Part shown: one piece after another, positions 18,600 to 29,942 of the stretch | Layout: each line of letters opens with the position of its first letter | Numbering within the stretch: the stretch's first letter is position 1 | The notes under the pieces: generated by a model | What the model saw: only the letters and a program-made list of their open reading frames with translations | Databases searched by the model: none | What the model was told of the DNA's origin: nothing | Source: Triatoma infestans | Taxonomy: Eukaryota > Arthropoda > Insecta > Hemiptera > Reduviidae | DNA: 64,000 bases | Assembly: GCA_011037195.1 (NCBI GenBank) | Contig: JAAEAF010001117.1 | Coordinates: 1-64,000, forward strand | Direction of reading: 5' to 3' | Translations under genes and position numbers: made by a program

Positions 18600-19840
18600 T
18601 ATATGCAATACATTTTTCCTTTTACTTTTTTTTTTATTTTTTCTTCATAGTTTTCTTTTCTGTCTTAAATTTAAAAATAATAATAATAATAATACATAAA
18701 TCATCCAAAATGAAAACAATTATGTAAATATCTAATAAATACAAAATCTTTTGATAAAAACAAATTAAAAAAAACAAACTCTTATATAGTGTACATATAT
18801 ATATTTAATTGTGTGATTGCATGGAGTTGTGTAGTAAGGCTTGACGGATTTACGAGATATATATATATATATATATATACCAACTTTTAATTAACTAATA
18901 TTTGTGACTAATTCTTACAGATGAAGCAGAGCAGACGCGGCTAAGCTGGAAGCCACTGTGTAACCCCTAACAGGTTACTCATTGGCTTACCTCTAAAAAT
19001 TTTTTTTTTTTATACTTTATTTATTTATTTTTATGAATACCAGAAAAAAAAAGAACCCAAAATACCTACAATTTTCAAAAAAAAAAAAAAAAAAAAAATG
19101 AAAAAAAAAAATTTTTTAATATATATATATTATTTATAGACAAGTGGAATTTTTAAACATTACTTTTTTTAAAAAAAAATGAAAACCCTCCCTGCCTCCA
19201 AGTAACTCGTCAAACTGTTTAAATAAAGATGCATTCTAAATATATCTCTTTTATACATATTTTTATTATCATTATTATTCCTTTTATAATTTGTAAATAA
19301 TATTAGACAAAAAAAAAAAATATTTTTTTTTTTACTTCTTATTGATTATATATTTATTTTGTATATTATAGCATGAGATATTTATATACTTATCTATTGT
19401 TTATTGAATTCAATATTTTATTTTACTTTTTCCTATTATATTATTATTATTACTATTTATTTTTAAATACAAGGTGTCTCGGATTAATTTCAAGCCTTTT
19501 ATTAGTAGAAGTGGAGGTAATCATCAAAGATAAATCAAGCGATAAACTCAATATTTCTTTTAGAGAAAAAAAAATCCAGTATTATTCCAAACAAAAATGC
19601 TATCTCCAACCCATAAAGATTCTGGATTTCCCTGGTATATACCAAGAACCATGAAGTAGTTTTACGATCCACATATGACTTGGGGTATTGGCAAATGATA
19701 TTTATTATTGAGCCCAAAAAAAAAAATATTTAAGTCAAAATTACATAAAACAAATTTTGTTTCTTTTTGGGGGGGGGGCATAGTAATGAATCCTGCCATT
19801 TAATTTTTGAAAATTCTACAGCACTTATCAAAATGATTTT
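18600..19840. repeat. AT-rich low-complexity DNA
   Basis: Poly(A) and poly(T) tracts and an AT run at 18857-18879 dominate. No conserved frame; open frames around 19373-19717 are tyrosine/leucine/isoleucine-rich consequences of composition. A G9-10 tract lies at 19770. Confidence 0.7.
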
Positions 19841-19849
19841 TTTTTTTTT

Positions 19850-20650
19850 TTAACTTCAACGGCCAATTCTGGTTGAAACTGCGTACAGTTCTGAAATGTT
19901 TTATCACATATTGCAATGAGTTTCTTCTTCAGGGTGGTGTCTGTTACCTTGAGCAGAAGAGTGGCCCCTATATTCACTTGCTCTTAAACGCATGTGATTG
20001 GCTAGCAGGTGATGAGATCCAGGACTTCCCTTCCAACTGTGCCCTTCTCTCTAAAGTTGTAATCTTCTTTTGCTTTGGGAAACCGTTAATCATTTTTTTT
20101 TTGTTCTCTCCTTTCTCTATGCAGGAGGCAGGGCCATGTTTCGCTTAGTTAGAGTAACCATCTCTATTTAAACACTCTTTCTTTTTTCTCAATTTCTGCT
20201 GCCTTTTTAAAGATCCGTTCATAGTAATTGTTTACTTTGGGTATTATCAAAATTTTAATGCATGCTCATTTCTAGATGAATGTTTCTGCAAAGTACCCAA
20301 AATGGAAAAGTTTCCATTTGTATAGAAGCAGTAAAAAGTGAGAAAAAGAGGAGAACATGGCCCCAAGGAGAGAAAAAAGTATTAACGGTTTTCCGGAGCA
20401 AAACAAGGCCTAGGACTTCGGAAAAAAACGGCTAGCCAATCACATCCATGGAATGGAAATTTCCATTTGGTCGGAAGCCCTGTCCACACTATTATGCCAT
20501 AACAGCCATTTATAGCGGAGGAAATATGGCCCCGCCCCACCATGTTTCTTGCCAGTGTTGTTTTCGCATTACAGTGACAATACTACCCTAAAGAAGCTCC
20601 AGGTTACAATATGGGCGAAACGTCTGTATTTGTACGAACCATTAACGACG
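19850..20650. mobile_element. F4 palindromic element
   Basis: The arms face each other over about 790 bp. ATGTGATTGGCTAGC on the left (about 19992) matches GGCTAGCCAATCACAT on the right (about 20430), with GGACTTCCC / AAGTCCTAGG next to it. Hammerhead-like ends lie at the outside: minus strand CTGAAGA (19926-19932) and plus strand CTAAAGA (20588-20594), stem II GC...GGGC, GAAA (20617-20620), CGTC. The minus-strand core has lost its GAAAC (reads AAAAC). A CATTGCAATATG segment between boxes is shared with F3, so F3 and F4 are probably related. Confidence 0.65.
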
Positions 20651-20659
20651 CCAAAACCC

Positions 20660-21170
20660 AAAAACCTAAGCGTTTTGTACTTGCCAAAATTTTTCCGATT
20701 TTCTCTAAAACTAATAAAGTTTATCGCTAAGTATTTTTTTTTAGATATTTGGGAGTTTTTATAAATGCGGACATCTTGTATTTCCCCAAAATAAGCTGTA
20801 ATTTATTTCAATGTTTTTCCGTTTGTTAAAACATAAACTATACTTATTCTTTTTATTTTATTTTGAATTTTGAAAAAACAAAAATGCCAAATCAAAAAAA
20901 AATAAACCCCAAAGTATTTTTTGGAATACAATTTTGTATATTGTAATGATTAGATGAAAACATGGTGGCAAGAATACAGAAAAGAAATCTCACAACCTTT
21001 CTCTTACACCAGTTAATACATTGACCATTTTCTTTAAATTTGAACCTTTATTCACTTCCCTAAAAAGTCATAGAGATGATGGTAGGAATATATTGTACCT
21101 ACTCTGGCAGTTTATTGTGGAATGATTACATTGCAGTCCATAAGATAGTGCCAATAATATTGTTAACAAA
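20660..21170. other. No recognisable gene
   Basis: AT-rich sequence without conserved frames or repeats that I recognise. Confidence 0.5.
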
Positions 21171-21179
21171 CATCTGAGT

Positions 21180-21650
21180 AAATGATTTTCTTCAAATTGG
21201 GAATTAAACTAATTGCTTTTAGTACATAGAGCTCTATTAGTGTTAGAGCTATACATTAAGTAATGAAGTGTAACCCTTAACCATCCCGATAAAAATCAAT
21301 TTATCCTGGAAAAATGATTCAAATAAAAGTGATAGGCATTTATGTGTGTAACTACTATTCCAAGTTTAAAGAATATCGTTCGAGCTGTTTTTTTAAGAAA
21401 ATCGTAAAAAACAGAAAAAAAATAAATTAAAAACATTCAATAATGTCGCATTTCTCCGGTTGACACATTTTGCCGAATCAAACAAGAATCTTCTTGTCAG
21501 ATGCAGTGGTAGTGCCAAAAAACGGAATATAATGCAACAGAAATATTTTGTTCACACATCACATACCACACACAGACCATCACTAAAAATATTTTTTTCT
21601 TACACAGGGTACCTGAGAACATGCATTTCCATAAGTAAAATCCGTAAGTT
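21180..21650. repeat. Dispersed repeat R1
   Basis: Contains GATTTTCTTCAAATTGGGAA, AAAAGTGATAGGCATTTATG, AAGAATATCGTTCGAGCTG, TTCTCCGGTTGACACATTTT, TCAGATGCAGTGGTAGTGCC and ACACACAGACCATCACTAAA in the R1 order. Confidence 0.65.
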
Positions 21651-21679
21651 AAGTAAAGTCACACCGACTTTCCGATTTT

Positions 21680-23460
21680 AACGGATTATCTTCAAACATT
21701 TTACAATACATTTAATTCTATATAGACTATTTATAAAGATGATAGGATCGTATAATACACGGCCCGTACAGCATATTAGAGGAAAACAGAACTTCATTTC
21801 TCCGCCAAAAATCTCCCCATCCCAATTTTTTTTTCGTGGAAAAATGTAAGAAATCATTGATTTACCAAGAAAATCATTTATCAAATCATTGGCGACTTTA
21901 CCTAAGAACACCTCTTAGGCCAATTTCTAAGAAGCCTTATTCAAGGACTCAGAAGATCTTGAAACATTTCCTCTATTCTATTCTTGGGGCTTTCAAAAGG
22001 AAATAGTTGCAGTTAGGGTTCAAGGACCTATCGTGCTCCCCGAATACACTCATACATCAGCCCTTTCTCATTTATATAGTGCTAGAACCCTATCGGTCAT
22101 CTCGCCTACATATTAAACAACAAGAATTGAGAGAAGACCAAAAAAAGGTAGAGAGTTATGATTAACACCTGCAATTCACGGTCGAAAACCAAAAAGCTAC
22201 AACCCGCAAAGAAATAGGTGGGTGGAAAAATTGATGGTTTTATCAGTTTCTCTTGGCAAATGCTTGTAATGCTTTCCATGGTGATTTGGCGCTCTTAAAG
22301 AATTGAAGAAACAACTCTCTATCCTTGTACATAGTTTCGGCCCATTAGAGAAATCTAATTTGTGATTAGGATAAGAAGCAAACAAGACGCTCCGGTCTAA
22401 ACCACGTGAAGTCAGGACAGATAAATATCTTTGATTCCAGGTTTGGCCCAAGAAATCCAGAGCTAGAAACTGGAAAAATCATCACAAAATTCCCACAAAA
22501 AGGATCTGCTAAGAGTCCATTTTGTGGTAATGTTTTTGTAAGAATGCACGGACCTGTTCCATCAGTTCTCCTCTTTAGCTCAGTTTTTCTCAACCCTCCC
22601 CGAAAAAATGGATTAGTGTTCGTGACCATAATGAGCCCCTCCAAGAATAAAACCTGCATTGCCTAATTCCCACCGCACTGCTTCTGAGAGAGGATGTTCT
22701 ATCATACAAGCTATGTTTCATTGATTTTAAAAGCAGTTAAAGTCAGTGGTACTTACCACAGACCTTTTAATTCCAGAGTTATCTTCCTCTATGGATGGAT
22801 AAAAATGGGATAGGGAAAGAAAAAAAGATTAGGGAATTTTGTTTAACACCTCTAAATCACAGTCGATTATCAAAAGATATCTTTCCCTGCAAGTAAGGAC
22901 GTAGGGTGGAATTATGTTGGGGTTATTTTTCCCCCTGGTGTAAAAATTCATGGGTCCATCGAAGGGAAAAATCTTCAGAGTAAGCTACTTGGAGCGTGGC
23001 CCTGTATGACTCCATGTTTTCTGGACGGGAACAGATCTATACTAAAACCTGGAACTCAAAAGTTTTGAAAGTAAAATCAAATAGATTTTCGACTGAAATG
23101 TTGTGTATTCGACACTCGAGCACAGAGTTTAAGGTTCTCGCAAATTATTTGCTAAAAAAAAAATATATACGTAATCAGCGGTCCTCAACTGCGACGGTTT
23201 CAATGTTTAGTTGGGCTGGCTATTAATCACATGGTGGTGGTGATTTTAATTGTATACCTGGATGGCCTTATATGGAGGGCTCTATGTCAGAACAAAGAAA
23301 GCTTGTACAAATTTAGTTTTAAACTGACAGACCTCACAGATCACTATAAAAATCAACTTGTTTTTGTTTTAAGAAAAATATTAATATAAAATTCTTTTAT
23401 GTAGGTAGTAAAACCATATATTATACGGAAGTGGTACTTTAGAGGAAATCAATAAACGCT
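21680..23460. other. No recognisable gene
   Basis: Mixed-composition sequence with short overlapping open frames on both strands (for example 22366-22666) that share no motif with a family I know. Antisense pairs of similar length indicate chance frames. Confidence 0.45.
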
Positions 23461-23542
23461 TCTGTTCCCCCCACAACCCCCCCAAAAAAATCAATTTCCC
23501 AGCAAAATTTTTCAAATAAAAGTGATAGGTTTCTATCTATGC

Positions 23543-23980
23543 AGCAATGCCCGCAAGGGGTATTTGTTGCATGCAGTTACTTGGGGAGTAGCGACTCCCA
23601 CGTGTTACCACAGCTCAGTACTCCATGCACTTCGTCAGAACAGTACAATACACTTTAATTACATACACTTTACTCTTTACAGACAAGGACAAACACAGTA
23701 CACAAACTAGGGGTCTCCGTCCCTAATTAATTGGCGTAAGCAATGGAGAAGGAAAGGGAAGGTGGGAGCGCGCTGGACTAGCAGCTAGAGGTCCCGGTTC
23801 GAATCAGCTGCTGCCCTTAGATTTTCTTTTCCTAGGAGCCTCTACAACTCACTGTTCGGTGATGGGCAGTGTTGTCTGTAGCTAGTGGACACTGCTTGGA
23901 GGCCCCGGCAGTGCACTGAGAAGGCTCCAGGGGCACAATAGATCTTTCAGGTCCAGTGCAATAATCCCCTACAACAATCT
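23543..23980 (+). mobile_element. tRNA-derived SINE, family S1, long copy
   Basis: The unit has a 5' extension (GCCCGCAAGGGGTATTTGTT, TTGGGGAGTAGCGACTCCC, CATGCACTTCGTCAGAACAG), a tRNA-like region with box A-like GGTGGGAGCGCGCTGGACTA and box B GGTTCGAATC (23796-23805), and a body with CTGCCCTTAGATTTTC, TGGGCAGTGTTGTCTG and CCCCTACAACAATCTATA. The copy at 47550-47999 has the same parts in reverse; shorter ones are at 2325-2522 and 43250-43340. The position of the tRNA region in the middle is unusual for a SINE. Confidence 0.8.
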
Positions 23981-24199
23981 ATATGTATAGATAGTATACG
24001 AAGTTCAAAGAAAATCACAAAACAACTGAAAAAAAAAACATTCAGTAAAGTCACACTTCTAACGTTGATATATTTCTGCCCAAAATTTTCAAGTCTGATG
24101 CCAGTGGTGTTTGCTACCTTAAACGGTATAGTACCATGTTCGGGAGCTTCCTACGACGTTTCATTTTCGGTAAAAAAAAAATCATATATAATCACAATA

Positions 24200-24722
24200 C
24201 TTCCTTTCTTTACTATATTGTAATAGAAAGGTAAAAAAGTGTTACTTAAATGAGAAAAAAATAAATAAATAAATACAATTACAAAATTGTATTCAAAATA
24301 TTAATTGTTCTAAATGAGGATTATCCATGCATGAACTGAAGCAGGCATGAAGGAATCCTTTTTGATTTTTCTTCTCTTAATTCATCAGCTTCTAAACAAG
24401 TTCATTATAATGCTTTAATTATCAAAATTTCCTTTAAAAATTTAACTTAGAATTTTATTTAATAAATTTACTGAAAATAGAATAATTGCATGGAATTTTG
24501 TTTCAATTGTTTTTAATCCCAATTAAAAAAAAAAATCAAAGTACTTCAAAAACGCTGTATACAAACCTTTAGTGTTTTATATTTATTATTTATTATTATT
24601 ATTTTTTTATTAATAATTTAGTGTAAAAAATATTGATTATATAAATTTAATGTAGTAAACAACTAAACCAAATAAAAATAAAAGATAATAAAACTTATTC
24701 TATATCATCATTATTATTATTA

Positions 24723-24762
<40 letters not shown>

Positions 24763-25110
24763 TAGAGAATTAGTTTGAGGGAAAAAATAGATGAATTTGT
24801 GGCCGAATTATTTTCACTTAATATATAACTTGTGAAAACATACTTTTAATGATTTGATGCTTGAAATTCGCAGCCTTGCATTTGTGTATTATTTTTCTAT
24901 TAATTACTATTAATTTCTATTTATTAAAAAAAAAAAGAAAAAAATTAGCTATTTTTAATTAATATATATATATTTGTATTTTAGTTAATTTTTGTAGTTT
25001 TGTTGTTTTAATAGTTAGTTAAAATGTGCAATAATTAACGTAAAAAGAAAAAATTTTAGTAAATGAGGTTAGCTGTTTCACTGACTTACATTATTTATTT
25101 ATTTTTTTTA
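24200..25110. repeat. AT-rich low-complexity DNA with TTA microsatellite
   Basis: Includes a TTA/TAT run at 24710-24762. No conserved frame. Confidence 0.75.
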
Positions 25111-26045
25111 TTTACTTTGTTAATTTGTTATATGACACAGATTGTGTGAATGCTATTAGCAACCATAAATTCCACTTTAATGGGCAGAATTATTTTTTTT
25201 TTCCATGGGTCCAAACCCCTAAAAGGCTATCCAAAGCCCTACTGGGCCCACCTAACCCACAGCAGCCTGAACAAAAAAGAGAGAGCCTTGAAACATTAAA
25301 AATGAACGAGAGTTTGCAAAAATGGGGCCCTTCCCCCCAATGGCATGAGCCCTCTATTTATGTAGAGGTGTCTCATTAAAACCACAATGCACAGAAAGGG
25401 GAATCCCAACTAGATATGCTTGAGAAAGAAGTCCTCCCATCCCGCACACCCCGTGAAAGGCACAGCAATATTTCACTATTAGCCCTACTCTGTTCTGGAT
25501 CAGCAGCCTTGTCTATGCTTGGAAGCTTTGATATGATATTGAGAGAAGGGACAGAAATAGGCGAAACTATTCCCGAAGGCAAATCAACCTACCCCTTCTA
25601 TCAAATAGACCACGGGAGGCTTCTAGGATCATCATCGCGAATCCTCGACCACAATGAAACTTTTTTTTCAGCTCGTGAGTACGGAACAACACTCCGCCGG
25701 GCTGGCTCACGATCTCGTGGTCCCATTTTGTACAGGGACTTATGTGACCGTTGGTCACTGGCCTGGCCATGTATAAACCTACACATCACCAACGGTTTTA
25801 CCACACCCTCCTGACAAAGATTGGGCCTACCATGCTATTCCGTAACAATTGAAGCTTAAGGGTATCTACAGCAAGCTTCGGGACTAAATAAAGGTGAGAG
25901 AGAGACAAAGGCGTCTAATTTTTGCCGCCTATCTATCCCGTTTCTTCTTTCCCAAAGATTTCCATTATGACTTGGTACCCAGACTAAAAGTATATCTAGA
26001 GTAAGAAAGCTTTCCAGTCTTCTACAATATTCTATTACCGACTTG
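25111..26045. other. GC-richer island without an identified gene
   Basis: Plus-strand open frames at 25125-25379 and 25416-25814 and two minus-strand frames opposite share no motif that I know. Codon content is unremarkable and frames on both strands are of similar length. It could be decayed transposon coding sequence. Confidence 0.4.
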
Positions 26046-26059
26046 GAAGTAAAAATACA

Positions 26060-26295
26060 AGTTCAGTAGATATTTACCGTGATATCCTGCTTCATTTTGT
26101 AGTCATTCGATTGGTTTCGGGCCGTTCGATTTGCACAAAACAAAATCAGTTTAATAAACTGTGATGTTATCGCACTGTTTATCCTGATGATGGGCGAACA
26201 CTCGAAGCCGGTCGATGACTATTAAATGAAGCAGGCTACCACGGAATAATAATATCTGATGCTTTTCCAGCTCTGCGGACTCAAATCATAACCAC
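26060..26295. mobile_element. F1 palindromic element copy F
   Basis: Reverse orientation like copy D: short end at left (GTAGATATTTACCGTGATA, then GTCATTCGATTGGTTTCGGGC), full end at right (CTTTTCCAGCTCTGCGGACTC). A hammerhead-like core lies at 26180-26218: ATC, CTGATGA (26184-26190), GGGC..., GAAG instead of GAAA, CCGGTC, GATG. No clear target duplication. Confidence 0.7.
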
Positions 26296-26447
26296 GAAGA
26301 TACATGAACTCAGCTTAATTGTCTGAGCAGATACCAAACACTTTTTAAATTAATGTTACATATCTACTTATCCAAAAATGCAGGCCTTAAAAATCTGGTA
26401 TAAAACATCCACTCGAATTCCATTTAACGCGGTTTACAAAAAAAAAA

Positions 26448-26700
26448 AAAGAACCCTATAGCGCAACAGCCCATGAATGGCCAAGGCTTGCCAGACGGCT
26501 ATTTGAATGGGGGGTGTGTGGTAAGCACGCAGCAGTTCCCACGCAGTTTAGTTCCGGCCTTCGCTACCTAGGGCGCTACTAACTGTAGCTTCCCAATATC
26601 ACGATGCTCGGTCAACACCGGACTTTACCCTCACGGGACTGGAACCCTGAATTCTCGCACGAAAGGTGAGTGTGCAGACCAACGCGTGAGGAATATGTGG
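26448..26700 (-). mobile_element. tRNA-derived SINE, family S3
   Basis: On the minus strand a tRNA-like head has box A-like TTGGTCTGCACACTCACC and box B-like GGTTCCAGTCC, preceding a body that ends in GCCGTCTGGCAAGCC, TTGGCCATTCATGGGC and TGTTGCGC, plus a T-rich tail at the other end. The second copy at 63903-64000 is cut by the window edge. Confidence 0.7.
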
Positions 26701-27883
26701 TCAACATAATTATAATAATTAGAAAAATGGGCTCCAATTCTCTTCGTACTTAAGATATTATACAATTGCAATTAGAAACAATCTTAGAATGCTTTATTAA
26801 TGCCAGAGAGGTTTCATTTTGGTTACACATATTGCCAATAATCATGGTTCAAACAAGGTAGATGCTTATACAAGTAAATTATAGAGAGAGCTGACCTGCA
26901 TATTGTAAATAATTGTAACAATACTATTATTTAAATTTTAAAAATATAGCAGAATTTTTTTTAAATATTATTGTACATTTACTTTGTATTCCATTAATTA
27001 TCTTATTTTATTTGCTGATTTATTTGGAAAAAATTGTTAGCGTAATTTTCATGATAGTGTATTGTTGTGTTATTTATTCATTTTTTAATTATTATTTTGT
27101 ATATTTATTTTTTTTTTCTCGAAGAATTAAAAAAAATTAAAATATATGAGCGAAAATAGTTGAAGAACTATTCAAAAACTATAAATTATGATTGTAATGA
27201 GAGTAATCTAATATAATCTAAGTAATGAGAGGACATCCTGGATGAAGCTTAATTTCCAGGCTCATATCATCCAATCAGAAATTCTGTTTGAACCAGATCT
27301 GTGCAGCCAGTGATGTATACAGAGACTTCCCCTCTCTACTCCATTAATTTTTGAAGTGGCGTTTAAGTTAGTAACCTTTATTTTTAAAGTAGTGACCAAA
27401 TCAGTCGAATTTCTAGATTTATTTATTTCTTAAATGCTCACAAATCGCATAGATCTTCCCGTAAGCTGTATAGAACCTGGATGTCTAAATGTCTTTATAA
27501 TTAACTTAATTAAAAATAGTTTACTAAACCAAAACTATGTTACTAACTTTTTTGAATTTTCTTTATGTTCGAAAATTCAATAAATTTTATATATTTCCCA
27601 AAATTTATCAACTATAATTAAAATTTAAAAAAAAAAAATTATCAGCTATCAAATAAACAAAAAAGAACCATTTTCGCTCAGATTGTTAGAAATTAGTATT
27701 TTTTTTTTGGTCTAATTTAAATATTTTTTATTTTAATTTATCAATCAATTAAACACAAAATGAAGCATGGCATGCGATAATATTTCTGTAGCAATTATTT
27801 TATTTTATTTTTTTTTTAATTATATTAATTATTCTTAATTGATGTTTTTTCTTTTTTTTCTTGGTATTTTTACCATTTTCCAG
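26701..27883. other. Intron or upstream sequence of the receptor gene, no exon found
   Basis: AT-rich DNA with poly(T). I searched for the TM1-TM2 exon expected before 27884 (FNL, GVTILLSLTVF, LVAE-like sequences) and did not see it. The tract before the TM3 exon has CTTTTTTTTCTTGG and TTACCATTTTCCAG, a good acceptor region. Confidence 0.5.
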
Positions 27884-27993
27884 GAACCTACTTCAACTGT
27901 ATTATGTTCATGGTCGCCTCTTCTGTTGTATCAACAATAATTATTTTAAACTATCATCATAGAAATGCGGATACGCACGAAATGTCACCATGT
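27884..27993 (+). CDS. nAChRalpha7: Nicotinic acetylcholine receptor alpha subunit, TM3 exon
   Basis: This 110-bp exon encodes, after two bases completing a glycine codon, [20 protein letters not shown] and then [16 protein letters not shown]. It is the third transmembrane helix and the first residues of the cytoplasmic loop of a cys-loop, acetylcholine-gated cation channel of the neuronal synapse. The acceptor TTTTCCAG and donor TGT|GTGAGT flank it. The NADTHEMS segment is typical of insect alpha7, whereas alpha5/alpha6 have other residues there. The last codon is TGT (Cys), where relatives have Trp. The next exon starts in phase 0 at 29107. The preceding TM1-TM2 exon was not found. The assignment to a receptor is very strong; alpha7 is likely. 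Confidence 0.92.
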
Positions 27994-28424
27994 GTGAGTT
28001 GACTTTACCTTATTTATTGGTTTCCTGACTTAATTAGCTTGATATAATTGTTTTTTTAATTAAGGACATTCTCCTTACTGCTGTTAGTGTAAGGGGTGCC
28101 GGAAAAGTATTGTTTTTTTATTAAAATGAATTTTTATTTTTAATCAATGATGGACCCTATGGCCACATAGTGGGTGAATTTTCAATACCTGAATGAAGGT
28201 GGTTTTTGATTCATAAAGTTTAAATATGCTGTAAATATTATAAATAAAGTTTAAACTATGCTATTCACATACACACACTCACAAATTGTTTAAAAACCGT
28301 TTTTTTTTTTGACTCAGCAGACCTCAGAACACGTATTTCCGGTGAAAACTTGGCACTGAAAATTTGATTCAATTCTACAGCAGTAAGAGAGAGAGGAGAG
28401 GAAAAACATTTTTTGAAATAACTT

Positions 28425-28680
28425 TTCTTGGAGTTTCCGGGTTGAAAACGCGTCAGTGGTTTGCTACAAACCAACGTTTCATCCATATTGCAATGTGTTT
28501 TTCTCAGGATCGTTATATCTTGAAAGCTAATCTCTTAATATCTGGCTAAACACCTTAGATAGCTTTCATGTGTAACGGCCCTGAAGAAGTTCATTGCGTT
28601 TCATGGGTGAATCTTGGGTTTCTAGTGAACCACTGACGCGATCCTCCCAGCCGGGAAACTCAGTTTTTTTTTCAATATTT
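28425..28680. mobile_element. F3 palindromic element in the receptor intron
   Basis: Left arm: TTGGAGTTTCCGGGTTGAAA, CGCGTCAGTGGTTTGCTAC, CAACGTTTCATCC; right arm: GAACCACTGACGCGATCC, CCGGGAAACTCAG. Hammerhead-like ends: minus strand CCTGAGA...GATGAAACGTTGG (28473-28515) and plus strand CCTGAAGAAG...GGGTGAATC (28570-28612). Neither core is intact. Confidence 0.65.
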
Positions 28681-28899
28681 GTTAAGCATAATTAATGTGT
28701 GTAATTTTTATTTTTAACGAGATGATTATAAGGCAATGGCCAAAGAAGTTTTTAAAGGAAAAAAATTCTTTATTGCTCTACATTTCGGCTTCTTGAGGAG
28801 CTTTTTAGGGTCGGAGAGATTTCAATCAATATCCTGAAGAACTCTTGCAGAAGGTCACCAATGGTACCCGAATCTTAGGGCTATAAAGAATTATTTTTT

Positions 28900-29036
28900 C
28901 AGAGACATTTTCCGTGGTAGCCTGCTTCATTTTTGAAGCAAAGGCCTGCAAAGGTTTTGCTTCACAAATTGAAGCAGGCTACCACGGAAAATGTCTCTGA
29001 TACTTTCCAGCTCTGCGGGACCAACCACCACAACAA
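28900..29036. mobile_element. F1 palindromic element copy G (minimal), next to an exon
   Basis: CAGAGACATTTTCCGTGGTA at the left and TACCACGGAAAATGTCTCTG at the right, with GCCTGCTTCA / GAAGCAGGC inside, then the full F1 end CTTTCCAGCTCTGCGGGACC, AACCACCACAACAA. The hammerhead module is deleted and replaced by a small hairpin. It ends 70 bp before the acceptor of the next receptor exon. Confidence 0.75.
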
Positions 29037-29037
29037 T

Positions 29038-29086
29038 TTGAAAATCTCTTTATTAATAGTTTTGAAAATCTCTTTATTAATAGTTT
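29038..29086 (+). repeat. 24-bp direct tandem duplication before a splice acceptor
   Basis: GAAAATCTCTTTATTAATAG begins at 29040 and again at 29064, in the last 70 bp of the intron, upstream of the polypyrimidine tract and acceptor. Confidence 0.9.
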
Positions 29087-29106
29087 TTTTTTTAATTTTT
29101 CAACAG

Positions 29107-29332
29107 GTGAAATCTCTGTTCCTGCATTGGTTACCATGCATCTTAAGAATGAGTAGGCCAGGTCATTCAGATAATGGCGATAGTTCGCGTAAATCAATGC
29201 AATTGCATACGCTTGAACTAAAGGAACGTTCATCAAAAAGTCTACTAGCCAACGTGCTAGATATTGATGACGATTTCAGACATGGGCCTTTGCAGGCCTC
29301 AAGTCACACATTTATTAGAGCCCATGAAGAGG
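29107..29332 (+). CDS. nAChRalpha7: Nicotinic acetylcholine receptor alpha subunit, cytoplasmic loop exon
   Basis: The 226-bp exon reads VKSLFLHWLPCILRMSRPG, a variable part with NGDSSRKSMQLHT, the strongly conserved LELKERSSKSLLANVLDID, DDFRHGPLQ and ends HEE plus one base. This is the start of the large intracellular TM3-TM4 loop, with the amphipathic MA-stretch-like LP.ILRM segment. The ELKERSSKSLLANVLDIDDDF block is a hallmark of insect alpha5/alpha6/alpha7 subunits. The acceptor is TTCAACAG|GTG and the donor is GAGG|GTAAAT; the final base joins AC of the next exon to make Asp. The second Trp-to-Cys change (LPWILRM to LPCILRM) is seen here. No stop or frameshift. Confidence 0.95.
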
Positions 29333-29940
29333 GTAAATTTTTATATATATATTTTATGATGGAATATTTTATATATATATTTTATTGTACCATCTTTTGG
29401 TTTATAATATAGGAAAAGAAAATTGATGTAACGACTTAACTCCAACTAATACAATATCATTAACAAATTTTATGTATTTATTTATTTGCTTTTTAATGAA
29501 GACTAGAAAAACTAAAACATATTGGCATTGAGAACTATTGTTGGCTTCTACATGCCTGCAACTGTCAATATATTGGTGGAATAAAAACCAGACCCATTTT
29601 TTCAAAGTCAATTATTTCTCCGTCTTGCAATATTAGCTCTGAAGTCTGGAGCCTCTTCTTCTTTCTTCTCTGTTCTTCCGAGATAATGGACTCTTGAATG
29701 CTGCAGGCTCTTTGTCATTTTATTAGAGCATGCATTTGCTTCTTCCGATTTCTTCCTGAAAAATAATTTGGTTAATGTAAGAAATTTTCGGTGAATTATA
29801 TGACCTAGTGACTGTACTTGTAAGCTGTATCTATGTATTTAGAGGTGTGATAAGAGAGAGACCTATTCTACAGGTCTGATTCACTATTCTAATAATATTT
29901 TTATTCTATTCCCTTTAATGAAACTGTAAATGAAACGTTC
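29333..29940. other. Intron, no coding signal
   Basis: AT-rich sequence without recognisable exon between the loop exon and the SINE. Short chance frames only. Confidence 0.5.
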
Positions 29941-29942
29941 TA

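Noticed and set aside
18900..18990. TTCTTACAG followed by ATGAAGCAGAGC as a possible exon start
   Set aside because: A stop codon follows within ten codons and no receptor-like or other known sequence is encoded.
25416..25814. 132-codon open frame and its antisense frames as a candidate gene
   Set aside because: Frames of similar length on both strands and no recognisable domain; kept only as an unexplained GC-richer island.
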